In this document: positions 1 through 8,782 of the stretch, piece by piece
Layout: each line of letters starts with the position of its first letter
How positions within the stretch are numbered: position 1 is the first letter of the stretch
Notes under the pieces: model-generated
The model's input: the letters and a program-made list of their open reading frames with translations, nothing else
Databases searched by the model: none
Told to the model about the DNA's origin: nothing
Program-made: the position numbers and the translations under genes
Assembly (NCBI RefSeq): GCF_030814995.1
Contig: NZ_JAUSVX010000003.1
Coordinates: 248,001 to 312,000 of the forward strand
Origin: Labrys wisconsinensis
GTDB lineage: Bacteria > Pseudomonadota > Alphaproteobacteria > Rhizobiales > Labraceae
DNA length: 64,000 nt
Reading direction: 5' to 3'

Positions 1-626
<626 letters not shown>

Positions 627-627
627 G

Positions 628-1515
628 TCACAGGCTCCGCCGCACGGTGCCGAACAGCCCGGACGGCCGCACCAGCAGCACCACGATCATCAGGAGGCAG
701 CCATAGGCCTCGGTATAGCCGCTGGAGACGTAGACGCTGCCCAGGCTCTCGACCACGCCGAGCAGCAGCCCGGCGACGAGCGAGCCGGGGATGGAGCCGA
801 GCCCGCCGACGATCACCACCACGAAGGCCTTGACCACGGCGTCGGTGCCGATGGCGGGATGGAGCACGACGAGCGGGGCCATGAGCGTCGCGGCGATGCC
901 GGCCAGGGCGCCGGCGGTCGCAAAGGCGAGGTCGGCGTAGCGGCGCACGCCGATGCCGACCGAAGCGGCGCCGAGAGGGCTCTGCGTCAGGGCCCGCCAG
1001 GCGCGGCCGACATCGGTGCGATGGACGACGACGAACAGAACCGCGACCGCGACCATGGCCGCGGCGAAGGCGGCGATACGGTTGCCGGACAGGAAGATGG
1101 TGCCGAACAGCCGCAGGTTCTGGTTCCAGAAGCCGGGCACGTGCCGGTAGCGCGTGCCGAAGCCGATGGTGGCGGCGGCGATGAGGAACTGGCTGAGCAT
1201 GAAGGTGGCGATGACGACGAACTCGTCGCGATTGTCCATGCGCAGCTGGTAGATCGGCGCCAGCACCAGCCGGTTGGTGAGGTACCCCGCCAGGCCGCCG
1301 GCCAGCCCGGCCGCCAGCACGGCGAGCGGCAGCGGCATCCCGAAGGTCGCGACGGCGAAGAAGGCGCCGTAGGCGCCGAGCATCGCCATCTCGCCATGCG
1401 CGAAGTTGACGGCACGCAGGACGCCGAAGACGAGCGTCAGCCCCGTTGCCATCAGGGCATAGAGGCCGCCCTGCAGCACCCCGAGCGCCAGCGCCTGGAG
1501 GAGAAGCGAGCTCAC
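628..1515 (-). CDS. Branched-chain amino acid-type ABC transporter permease (LivH-like)
   Basis: Inner-membrane permease of about 295 residues, the usual LivH length. It begins with a GTG (VSSLLLQALALGVLQGGLYA) that overlaps the stop of the binding-protein gene as GTGA. The N-terminal ALMATGLTLVFGVLRAVNFAHGE segment is characteristic of LivH, and the C-terminal GGLGSIPGSLVAGLLLGVVES loop is the EAA-like coupling region. Roughly eight hydrophobic segments are visible. It sits between the binding protein and the LivG-like ATPase in one minus-strand operon. Substrate cannot be read from the sequence; the neighbouring dipeptidase and semialdehyde dehydrogenase suggest an amino-acid-like or peptide-like compound. 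Confidence 0.88.
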   Translation of the reverse strand: MSSLLLQALALGVLQGGLYALMATGLTLVFGVLRAVNFAHGEMAMLGAYGAFFAVATFGMPLPLAVLAAGLAGGLAGYLTNRLVLAPIYQLRMDNRDEFVVIATFMLSQFLIAAATIGFGTRYRHVPGFWNQNLRLFGTIFLSGNRIAAFAAAMVAVAVLFVVVHRTDVGRAWRALTQSPLGAASVGIGVRRYADLAFATAGALAGIAATLMAPLVVLHPAIGTDAVVKAFVVVIVGGLGSIPGSLVAGLLLGVVESLGSVYVSSGYTEAYGCLLMIVVLLVRPSGLFGTVRRSL

Positions 1516-2708
1516 AGGCCGGACGCGAACAGGAGCTTGGCCTGGGCGTCGCCGTCGCCGGACTTCGGCAGCTGCTTGAAGAACATGGCGAACCGGTCCC
1601 ACTGGTTGAAGCTCACCGTGCCCTTCTCCTCCTTGAAGGCGATCGGCCCGATCGTGCCTTCGAAGGTGACGGACGGCAGGGTCGCCACGAGCACGGCCGG
1701 GTCGGCGGTGCCGGCCTTCTCGATCGCGGCCCGCACCGCGTTGAAATTGTCCCACAGATAGGACTGGAAGATCGCCGGCGCGGCGCCGTAGGCGGCGGTA
1801 TAGGCGGCGACGAAGGCCTTGCCGGTCTCGGTCATCTTCAGCGAGGGATCGTTGAAGGTGGGATAGATCACGCCCTCGCCCGCCTCGCCCACCGTGGGCC
1901 AGAAGTCGGGCAGGAGCGGCCAGTCCCAGCCGGCGACGATGTCGGCGGTGAGCCCGACCTCGCGGCCCTGCTTGATCGAGAGGTTGGTGGCGGCGAACAC
2001 CGTCTGCACGATCACCGCGTCCGGCGCGGAAGCGGCCACCTTCGACATCACGGGCGTGAGGTCCTGGGTCTGCGCCTGGAACTGCACCGTCTCGGCCTGG
2101 ACGTCGGGCACCTGCCGGATCGCGGCCTCGAAGGCCTTGGCGAAGCCGAGACCATAGGCGGTATCCTCGGCGAGCATCACCACCTTCCTGTAGCCGCGCG
2201 CCTTGACGAAGGCCGCGGTCTGCTCGGCGATCTTGCTGTTGTAGGGGCCGATCCGGAACACCTGCGGATAGTTCTTGGCGGTGACGTCGTCGGACCAGGA
2301 GTAGAAGGTCATCAGCGGCACGTTGTAGCGCTTGGCGATGCCCATCTGCGCCAGGACCACGCTGGACGACCACATGCCGAGGATGGCCGAGGCGTGCTTC
2401 TCCGTGATCGCCCGCTCGACGCCCTGCGCGCCGACCTCGACCTTGCCGGCATCGTCGTACACGGCGAGCTCGACCGGGCGCTTGGCGATGCCGCCGGCGG
2501 CGTTCACGGTCTTGACCCACAGCTCCGCCGTCTGGCGGATCGCCTGGCCCGACCGCGCGTCGCCCGGCTCGGACAGCGGCGTCACCAGCCCGAGGGTGAT
2601 GGGACCGCTGGTCCAGTCCGCGGCGAAGGTCGGCGCCGGGCCGGCGAAGGCCAGGGCCGAGAGACCGCCGAGAACGCCGCGGCGCGAGATGTGGAAGCTG
2701 CTCGTCAT
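1512..2708 (-). CDS. Periplasmic substrate-binding protein of branched-chain amino acid-type ABC transporter
   Basis: 398-residue type I periplasmic binding protein (Peripla_BP_6 / LivJ class). The N-terminus HISRRGVLGGLSALAFAG carries a twin-arginine-like motif with a hydrophobic stretch and an AxA-type cleavage site around residues 27-29 (TFAADW). The mature start GPITLGLVTPLSEPGDA and the AGGIAKRPVELAVYDD segment are typical of the family. The ATG at 2708 overlaps the dipeptidase stop (ATGA), so it is the third gene of the operon: aldehyde dehydrogenase, dipeptidase, binding protein, permease, ATPase. This placement suggests the imported substrate is metabolised by the first two enzymes. 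Confidence 0.9.
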   Translation of the reverse strand: MTSSFHISRRGVLGGLSALAFAGPAPTFAADWTSGPITLGLVTPLSEPGDARSGQAIRQTAELWVKTVNAAGGIAKRPVELAVYDDAGKVEVGAQGVERAITEKHASAILGMWSSSVVLAQMGIAKRYNVPLMTFYSWSDDVTAKNYPQVFRIGPYNSKIAEQTAAFVKARGYRKVVMLAEDTAYGLGFAKAFEAAIRQVPDVQAETVQFQAQTQDLTPVMSKVAASAPDAVIVQTVFAATNLSIKQGREVGLTADIVAGWDWPLLPDFWPTVGEAGEGVIYPTFNDPSLKMTETGKAFVAAYTAAYGAAPAIFQSYLWDNFNAVRAAIEKAGTADPAVLVATLPSVTFEGTIGPIAFKEEKGTVSFNQWDRFAMFFKQLPKSGDGDAQAKLLFASGL

Positions 2709-3778
2709 GTGTCGATGCCCTGCTGATGGTGGTGGAGGACGGCCCTCTGCGGAGCCCTTGCGTCTGCGCCTTGCAGCCCCGGCGCGGCTGCGCGGATGTC
2801 ATCGTGCGCCGGGACGAAGCCCTCGCGCATGAAGCGGTACCAGTTGCCGCCGAGGATCCCGGCGACCTCGTCGGAGCCGAATCCGGCCTCGCGCAGGCCG
2901 TTCGCCAGGCCGGGAAAGTCGGTGTTGTCGCGGAACCAGGGGGGCTGCGGCGGAAAGGTGATCGCTCCCGGGTCCGGGCGCGTCCAGCGCCCCTCGCGCA
3001 TCCAGCGCACCACCGCGTCCGGCTGGTCCTGGCACAGGTCCGAGCCGATGCCGAGGCGGTCGACGCCGACGATCGCCGCAGCCTCCGCCGCCATGGCGCA
3101 GAAGCTTTCCAGCGACGTGTCGGAACCGTCGGGGAGATGGTGGGGGTAGAGCGACAGCCCGAGCATACCCCCGCTCTGGGCCAGCGCCTTCAGCACTGTC
3201 TGCGAGATGTTCCGCTTCGTCCCGCGCCACCAGGACGGGTTGGCATGGCTGACCGCCACCGGCCGGGCGGAGATCTCGATCGCCTCCAGCGTCGTCCGCT
3301 CGCCGGCATGGGACATGTCTATCACCATGCCGAGACGGTTCATCTCGGCGATGACGTCGCGGCCCATGCGTGTGATGCCGCCGTCGGTCGCCTCCATCCA
3401 GCCGCTGCCGAGCAGCGACTGGTTGTTGTAGGTGAGCTGCAGGAAGCGGATGCCGAGCGTGTGCAGGACCTCGACCAGGCCGAGGTCGTCCTCGACCGGC
3501 ATGGGCGTCTGCAGCCCGAAGACGATGGCGGTGCGGCCGGTGGCGCGGGCGCGGTCGATGTCGTCCGCGGTGCGGGCGTGCACGATGAGGTCGGCGTGAT
3601 CGCGGAAGCGCCAGTTCCAGTCGACGATGTGCTCGACCGTCCTGCGGAAGGTCTCGTGATAGGCGACCGTGACGTGGACGGCGGACATGCCGGCCTGGCG
3701 CATCTGCTCGAACACGGCGCGGGACCAGCGGCAGAACTGCAGGCCGTCGATCAGCATGGGCGGCGTGGCGTCCGGCAT
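2705..3778 (-). CDS. Peptidase M19 (membrane dipeptidase) family protein
   Basis: About 357 residues, matching the renal dipeptidase (M19) fold. Conserved parts include HTLGIRFLQLTYNNQS, the histidine motifs MVIDMSHAGERT and PVAVSHANPS, and the C-terminal GLREAGFGSDEVAGILGGNW. In characterised M19 enzymes the first metal motif near the N-terminus is HxD; here the equivalent place reads DGLQFCRWS, so the HxD ligands are absent. The start at 3778 overlaps the aldehyde dehydrogenase stop as ATGA. No signal peptide is evident, so it probably acts in the cytoplasm. Members of this HxD-less branch are commonly annotated as dipeptidases without proven activity; a hydrolase acting on an imported amide or lactam is a reasonable inference but unproven. 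Confidence 0.82.
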   Translation of the reverse strand: MPDATPPMLIDGLQFCRWSRAVFEQMRQAGMSAVHVTVAYHETFRRTVEHIVDWNWRFRDHADLIVHARTADDIDRARATGRTAIVFGLQTPMPVEDDLGLVEVLHTLGIRFLQLTYNNQSLLGSGWMEATDGGITRMGRDVIAEMNRLGMVIDMSHAGERTTLEAIEISARPVAVSHANPSWWRGTKRNISQTVLKALAQSGGMLGLSLYPHHLPDGSDTSLESFCAMAAEAAAIVGVDRLGIGSDLCQDQPDAVVRWMREGRWTRPDPGAITFPPQPPWFRDNTDFPGLANGLREAGFGSDEVAGILGGNWYRFMREGFVPAHDDIRAAAPGLQGADARAPQRAVLHHHQQGIDT

Positions 3779-5238
3779 CAGACCGGCTCGCCGGCGTGGA
3801 TATAGGCGGTCTTGGCCTGGGTATAGAACTCGACGGCGTTGCGGCCCTGCTCGCGCGGGCCGTAGCTCGATCCGCGCACGCCGCCGAAGGGCACGTGGTA
3901 GTCGGTGCCGGCGGTCGGCAGGTTGACCATGACGCAGCCGGAGCGGGAGGCGCGCCGGAAGCGCGTGGCCCGCGCCAGCGAGCGGGTGGCGATGCCCGCA
4001 GTCAGGCCGAAGCGGGTGTCGTTGGCGAGCGCAATCGCCTCGTCGAGGTCGCCGGCCGGGATCACGCAGGTGATCGGCGCGAACATCTCCTCCTGGTTGA
4101 CCCGCATGCGGCTGGCGGTGTTCAGCACCACGGTGGGCGCCATGTAGAAGCCTTCGGTACGGGCCTCGACACGCTCGCCGCCACAGGCGATCTCGCCGCC
4201 CTCCTCCCGCGCCAGGGCGACGTAGCGCAGGTCGGCCGCGAGCTGACCGGCGCTGACGACCGGGCCCATCTGGCTGTCGGCGTCGAGGGCATGACCGACG
4301 CGCAGGGCGCGGGCGCGCTTCACCAGCGCCTCCACGAAGGCGTCGTGGATCGGCCGATGGACGATCAGGCGCGAGGACGCCGTGCATTTCTGCCCCGTGC
4401 CGCCGAAGGCGCCGTTGACCGCGATGTCGACGGCCCGGTCGAGATCGGCATCGTCCATGACCACGAGCGGGTTCTTCGAGCCCATCTCCAGCTGCAGCTT
4501 GACGAAGCGCGGCGCGGCCGCGGCGGCCACGGCCTGGCCGGTCTCGCAGGAGCCGGTGAAGCTGATGCCCTGCACGTCCGCCGTCGCCGCCAGGGCGTGG
4601 CCGAGCTCGGCGCCCGGGCCCATGACGAGGTTGAACAGGCCGTCCGGGATGGCCTGTCGGGCGATGATCTCGGTCAGGGCATGGGCGCTCGCCGGCGTTG
4701 CGTTGGCCGGCTTCCAGACCACGCCGTTGCCGAAGGCCAGCGCCGGGGCGATCTTCCAGGCGGCGGTCGCCATCGGAAAGTTCCAGGGCGAGACGATGCC
4801 GACCACGCCGAGCGGCTCGCGCGTCACCGCGATCTCGACGCCTGACCGAACCGAATCCGCGGTGTCGCCGAGGATGCGCAGCGCCTCGCCGGCGTAGTAG
4901 GTGAAGAACTGGCCGGAGCGGTAGACCTCGCCGACGCCCTCGGCCAGGGTCTTGCCCTCCTCGCGCGACAGGAGGCGGCCGAGCTCGGCGCTGCGCGCCA
5001 TCAGCTCACGGCCGACGGCGTCGAGCACCGCCGCCCGCGCCTCCAGGCCCGTCGCCGCCCAGCGCGGCTGCGCCGCCTGCGCCGCCGCGGCGGCGGCATG
5101 GACATCGTCCACCGTGGCCTGGGCATAGAGGCCGACGCAATCTTCGACATCCGACGGGCTGCGGTTCTCGATGGTCGACGCACCCGACGCCCACCGCCCG
5201 GCAATGAAATTCGGCAACACGTCCATCGGCGCTCGCAC
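3778..5238 (-). CDS. NAD(P)-dependent aldehyde dehydrogenase, alpha-ketoglutarate semialdehyde dehydrogenase type
   Basis: 486 residues, normal for the family. Visible motifs: NAD-binding VSPWNFPMATAAWKIAPALAFGN (about 150-172), the FTGSCETG turn, catalytic Glu in LQLEMGSKNP (E251) and catalytic Cys in GTGQKCTASSR (C285). The C-terminal segment NLPTAGTDYHVPFGGVRGSS and GPREQGRNAVEFY closely resembles 2,5-dioxovalerate (ketoglutarate semialdehyde) dehydrogenases, which feed sugar acids or hydroxyproline into the citrate cycle. It is first in the minus-strand operon with the dipeptidase and LivH-type transporter. ATG at 5238 is taken; a second ATG at 5226 is equally possible. Exact substrate is inferred from family resemblance only. 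Confidence 0.85.
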   Translation of the reverse strand: MRAPMDVLPNFIAGRWASGASTIENRSPSDVEDCVGLYAQATVDDVHAAAAAAQAAQPRWAATGLEARAAVLDAVGRELMARSAELGRLLSREEGKTLAEGVGEVYRSGQFFTYYAGEALRILGDTADSVRSGVEIAVTREPLGVVGIVSPWNFPMATAAWKIAPALAFGNGVVWKPANATPASAHALTEIIARQAIPDGLFNLVMGPGAELGHALAATADVQGISFTGSCETGQAVAAAAAPRFVKLQLEMGSKNPLVVMDDADLDRAVDIAVNGAFGGTGQKCTASSRLIVHRPIHDAFVEALVKRARALRVGHALDADSQMGPVVSAGQLAADLRYVALAREEGGEIACGGERVEARTEGFYMAPTVVLNTASRMRVNQEEMFAPITCVIPAGDLDEAIALANDTRFGLTAGIATRSLARATRFRRASRSGCVMVNLPTAGTDYHVPFGGVRGSSYGPREQGRNAVEFYTQAKTAYIHAGEPV

Positions 5239-5302
5239 CCGTTGAAGGCCGCCATGGTCCGAGCGAGCGCCGTTTCAGTCAATCTCAAAATAATGCATAT
5301 TT

Positions 5303-5319
5303 GTTCAGCTCACCTGAAC
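5303..5319. promoter_or_regulatory. Palindrome in the divergent aldehyde dehydrogenase / LysR promoter region
   Basis: GTTCAG and CTGAAC form perfect 6-base arms around a 5-base spacer, 13 bases before the LysR start and about 65 bases upstream of the oppositely oriented aldehyde dehydrogenase. Position and symmetry fit a regulator-binding site for the divergent operon and the LysR gene itself. That the LysR protein binds here is inference. Confidence 0.45.
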
Positions 5320-5331
5320 GAGGAACGATCG

Positions 5332-6258
5332 ATGCTCAGCATGACCGGCCTGCGGACCTTCGTGGCCGTGGTGGAGACCGGCGGGATCCGCGCCGCGGCG
5401 GAGCGGCTGCACCGCACCCCTTCGGCGATCTCGATGACGCTGAAGCAGCTGGAGAAGGAGATCGGCGGCGCGCTCTTCGCCAGCGAGCGCAAGAGCACGC
5501 TCTCCGATCTCGGCGACCGGGTGCTCGACGAGGCGCAGGCGCTGCTGGCGCATTACGACCGCACCAGCGCGGCGCTGCACGCCTTCGTCGCCAACCGGGT
5601 CGGCCGCTGCGACATCGCCAGCGTGCCCTCGGTGGCGACCACCATCCTGCCCCAGGCCATCGTGGCGCTGCGCCGCGGGGCGCCGTGGATGGACATCAGC
5701 GTCCGGGACATGGATTCGGCCGGGATCGTCGATGCGGTCGAGGACGGCGCGGTCGAGATCGGCTTCGGCGTGCTGCACCAGCCGCGCCCGGGCCTCATGT
5801 TCGAGCCGATGCTGCGCGACAGGCTCGACCTGGTGTGCCGGGCCGACCATCCCCTGGCCGAAGGCGCCGAGCCGATCGCCTGGCGCCAGATCGCGCCGCG
5901 GGAGTTCATCACCAACGGCAGCATCGGGTTGCCGCGCCTCGTCGAGGCCGGCACCCTGGCGCGCCGGAGCCATCTCGAGGCACGAAACGTCACCTCGATC
6001 CTGGCGATGGTCCGCGCCGGCCTCGGGGTCTCGGTGCTGCCGCGGCTGTGCCGCACGGCCGGCGATGCGCAGATCCGCTTCCTGCCGCTCGAGGACCCGG
6101 CCGCCGAGCGCACGCTCGGCTGCATCGTCGCGGCGGAGAGGCTGCTGCAGCCGGCGACCGAGCGCCTGCTGGACGCGGTGCGGGCCGTGATGGCGCAGCG
6201 CGCCGACGAGCTCGGCTATGCCATCGCCTTCACGGCCGGCGCCACGACGGCGGCTTGA
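5332..6258 (+). CDS. LysR-family transcriptional regulator
   Basis: 308 residues, typical LysR length. The N-terminal winged helix is clear: LRTFVAVVETGGIRAAAERL, then RTPSAISMTLKQLEKEIGGALF, followed by a co-inducer domain with LPQAIVALRRGAP and the terminal GLGVSVLPRLC region. The ATG at 5332 is chosen because GAGGAA lies eight bases upstream; a longer in-frame reading from 5293 lacks such a site. It is transcribed away from the aldehyde dehydrogenase-dipeptidase-transporter operon, the classic arrangement for a LysR protein that controls its neighbour. Inducer unknown. Confidence 0.9.
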   Translation: MLSMTGLRTFVAVVETGGIRAAAERLHRTPSAISMTLKQLEKEIGGALFASERKSTLSDLGDRVLDEAQALLAHYDRTSAALHAFVANRVGRCDIASVPSVATTILPQAIVALRRGAPWMDISVRDMDSAGIVDAVEDGAVEIGFGVLHQPRPGLMFEPMLRDRLDLVCRADHPLAEGAEPIAWRQIAPREFITNGSIGLPRLVEAGTLARRSHLEARNVTSILAMVRAGLGVSVLPRLCRTAGDAQIRFLPLEDPAAERTLGCIVAAERLLQPATERLLDAVRAVMAQRADELGYAIAFTAGATTAA

Positions 6259-6331
6259 CCCCGGCGCGGGCTTTGCCCTGTAATGCCCGTCCGGTCGGCG
6301 CCGTCGGGCGCGGCCGGGCAAGAGGCAGATC

Positions 6332-7447
6332 ATGACCGCCGGAGCAGCCATGCCCGTCATCGCCATGCGTGGCGCGGGCTATTATTCCGCCAACACGGTC
6401 GGCGCCAAGACCGCGATCGACAAGCTCGGCGACCTCGTCGCCGCCGCCCTGGCCAAGATCCCCCTGCCCGGCCCCGGCCTGCCCTTCTCGATCGCCGACT
6501 ACGGCGCGGCTGACGGCGGCACCTCGCTCGACCTGATGCGCGGCATCGCCGCCATCGTGCGGGCGCGCCGGGCCGAGGGCGACATCACGATCACCTATAC
6601 CGACCTGCCGCACAACGACTTCAGCACGCTGTTCCGGCTGACCCAGGGCCTGCTCGGCGACCGCTCCGCGCAGCCGCTGGCCGACGCGCCGGGCCTCTAC
6701 ATCTTCGGCAGCGGCACCAGCTTCTACCGCCAGATCGTGCCGGACGGCACCGTGTCCTTCGGCTTCTCCGCCACGGCGATGCACTGGCTCAGCGCCCGCC
6801 CCTGCCCCATCGCCGATCACGTCCACGCGGTCGGCGCGGCGGCGGCGGAGAAGGACCGCTTCAAGGCGCAGGCCATGGCCGACTGGCAGACGATCCTGCT
6901 GCACCGCGCCCGGGAGCTGCGCCCCGGCGGCCGGCTGGTCCTGGCCAATTTCTGCATCGACCCGCAGGGCCGCTATCTCGGCAACACCGGCGGCGCCAAC
7001 ATGTTCGACACGTTCGCGCGGCATTGGCGCGATCTGCTCGCGGCCGGGCGCATCACCGAGGCGGAATATCGCGCCGCGACGTTCCAGCAGTTCTACAAGA
7101 GCGTCGACGAGTTCGCCGCGCCGTTCCGCGACGCGCTGTCGCCGGTCTCGCAGGCCGGGCTCAGGCTCGATCACGTCGCGACCGAGGTGACCGCCTGTCC
7201 CTATGCCGAGGCGTTCCGCGACCACGGCGATGCCCGGCGCTTCGCCGCCGATTACGTGCCGACCCTGCGCTCCTGGTCCGAGACCGTCTTTGCCGGCGCC
7301 CTCGATCCGGCCCGGCCGGCCGCGATGCGCGCCGCCATCGTCGACGACTTCTACGGCGCCTACCAGGCCGAAGTGGCGCGGACGCCCGAGGGCCACGCGA
7401 TGGACTACGTCCATTGCTTCATGGAGATCGGCAAGAGCCTGGGCTGA
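6332..7447 (+). CDS. SABATH-type SAM-dependent carboxyl methyltransferase
   Basis: 371 residues resembling the plant SABATH family (salicylate, jasmonate, indole-acetate and caffeine-pathway methyltransferases), cytoplasmic. Diagnostic segments are in family order: SAM-binding IADYGAADGGTSLDLM (about 53-68), LPHNDFSTLFRL (plant NDFNTLF, about 92-103), FGFSATAMHWLS (plant SYSLHWLS, about 144-155), then ELRPGGRLVLANF after the central sheet. Expected chemistry is transfer of a methyl group from SAM to a small-molecule carboxylate; the acceptor is unknown. The gene stands alone, between LysR (74 bases upstream) and a convergent aminotransferase gene 13 bases downstream. Bacterial members are uncommon, so the physiological role is open. 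Confidence 0.82.
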   Translation: MTAGAAMPVIAMRGAGYYSANTVGAKTAIDKLGDLVAAALAKIPLPGPGLPFSIADYGAADGGTSLDLMRGIAAIVRARRAEGDITITYTDLPHNDFSTLFRLTQGLLGDRSAQPLADAPGLYIFGSGTSFYRQIVPDGTVSFGFSATAMHWLSARPCPIADHVHAVGAAAAEKDRFKAQAMADWQTILLHRARELRPGGRLVLANFCIDPQGRYLGNTGGANMFDTFARHWRDLLAAGRITEAEYRAATFQQFYKSVDEFAAPFRDALSPVSQAGLRLDHVATEVTACPYAEAFRDHGDARRFAADYVPTLRSWSETVFAGALDPARPAAMRAAIVDDFYGAYQAEVARTPEGHAMDYVHCFMEIGKSLG

Positions 7448-7460
7448 GCGGTCGAAGCGC

Positions 7461-8777
7461 TCAGATCGTCGCCAGCGCCTCCTCCAGCGCGGCGAGCAGC
7501 GTCTGCGCATTGTCGCGCGAGAACACCAGCGGCGGCCGGATCTTCAGCACGTTGGCATGGGGGCCGGACGAGCTGATCAGCACGCCACGCTCGCGCAGGC
7601 CGTTGACCAGGCGGGTGGCGAGCTCGGGCGCCGGCTCGCGCGGTGTCGAATCGCGGACGAGGTCGGCGCCAATGAACAGGCCGGCGCCGCGCACGTCGCC
7701 GATCGCGGGATGGCGCGCCGCAAGAGCCCGGATGCCGTCGCGCAGGACGAGGCCGACCTCTCGGGCATTGGCGACCAGGCCCTCGTCGCGGATGATGCCG
7801 AGCACGGCGAGGCCGGCGGAGGCGGCGACGGCATTGCCGCCGAACGTGTTGAAGTAGCGGGCCTTGCGGCCGAAATCCTCGATCACCTCGGGCCGGCAGA
7901 CCAGGCCCGCAATGGGATAGCCGTTGCCCATCGGCTTGCCCATCGACACCATGTCGGGCACGAGGCCGTGGCGCTGGAAGCCCCACATCGCATCGCCCGT
8001 GCGCCCGAAGCCCGGCTGCACCTCGTCGGCGACGAACAGGCCGCCCGCCTTGCGGATGGCGGCGACGGCCGGCTGCAGGAATCCGGCGGGGTCGGCGACG
8101 ACGCCGTCGCTGGAGAAGATGGTGTCGACGATCAGCATGGCCGGCTTGATGCCGTGGCGGACGAGATCGTCGATGGCCGCCTGGACGCCCTGCGCGAATC
8201 GCGCCCCGACATCGCCGCCCGGGCCGCGATCGGCGTCCGGCGCCGGCACGGTGCGCACATGCGGGCCGAGCGGCACCCCGGATCCGAGGGAGGGCGAGAA
8301 CTCTGATACCGCGCAGCTCAGGCCGTGATAGGCGTGCGCCGTGGCGATGATGCCGGTGCCGCCGGTGAGGTGACGGGCGATGCGCACGGCGAGGTCGTTG
8401 GCCTCGCTGCCGGTGCAGGTGAACATCACCTGCGAGAGCTCGCGCGGCATGGTCGCGACCAGGGCCTCGGCATAGTCGAGGATGCGGTCGTGAATGTAGC
8501 GCGTATGGGTGTTGAGCACGGCGAGCTGGCTGGCGATCGCCTCGACCACGCGCGGGTGGGAATGGCCCATCGACGCCACGTTGTTGTAGGCGTCGAGATA
8601 GCGCCGTCCCTGCTCGTCGAACAGCCAGACCCCCTCGCCGCGGACGAGATGGACCGGCCGCTCGTAGAACAGGCGGTAGGCCGGGCCGAGCACCCGGGCG
8701 CGGCGCTCGATCAGGGCACGCTCGGCTGCATCGAGCTTGCGGGCGTCATCGGCGCTGAAGGCGTTGGCCATGGCCAT
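7461..8777 (-). CDS. Class III aminotransferase-fold enzyme, probable amino-alcohol-phosphate phospholyase
   Basis: 438-residue PLP enzyme. PLP lysine is K281 in VSMGKPMGNGYPIA; the aspartate that binds the pyridine nitrogen is in FVADEVQPGFGRTG (about 248-261). The run DEVQPGFGRTG...MGKPMGNGYP closely follows AGXT2L1/AGXT2L2, which are not transaminases but lyases that split phosphoethanolamine or 5-phosphohydroxylysine into aldehyde, ammonia and phosphate. The gene immediately upstream in the same operon encodes a kinase fold of the kind that makes those phosphates, which strengthens the lyase reading. A true aminotransferase remains possible. It is the last gene of the polyamine-type transporter operon. 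Confidence 0.78.
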   Translation of the reverse strand: MAMANAFSADDARKLDAAERALIERRARVLGPAYRLFYERPVHLVRGEGVWLFDEQGRRYLDAYNNVASMGHSHPRVVEAIASQLAVLNTHTRYIHDRILDYAEALVATMPRELSQVMFTCTGSEANDLAVRIARHLTGGTGIIATAHAYHGLSCAVSEFSPSLGSGVPLGPHVRTVPAPDADRGPGGDVGARFAQGVQAAIDDLVRHGIKPAMLIVDTIFSSDGVVADPAGFLQPAVAAIRKAGGLFVADEVQPGFGRTGDAMWGFQRHGLVPDMVSMGKPMGNGYPIAGLVCRPEVIEDFGRKARYFNTFGGNAVAASAGLAVLGIIRDEGLVANAREVGLVLRDGIRALAARHPAIGDVRGAGLFIGADLVRDSTPREPAPELATRLVNGLRERGVLISSSGPHANVLKIRPPLVFSRDNAQTLLAALEEALATI

Positions 8778-8782
8778 GGTCG

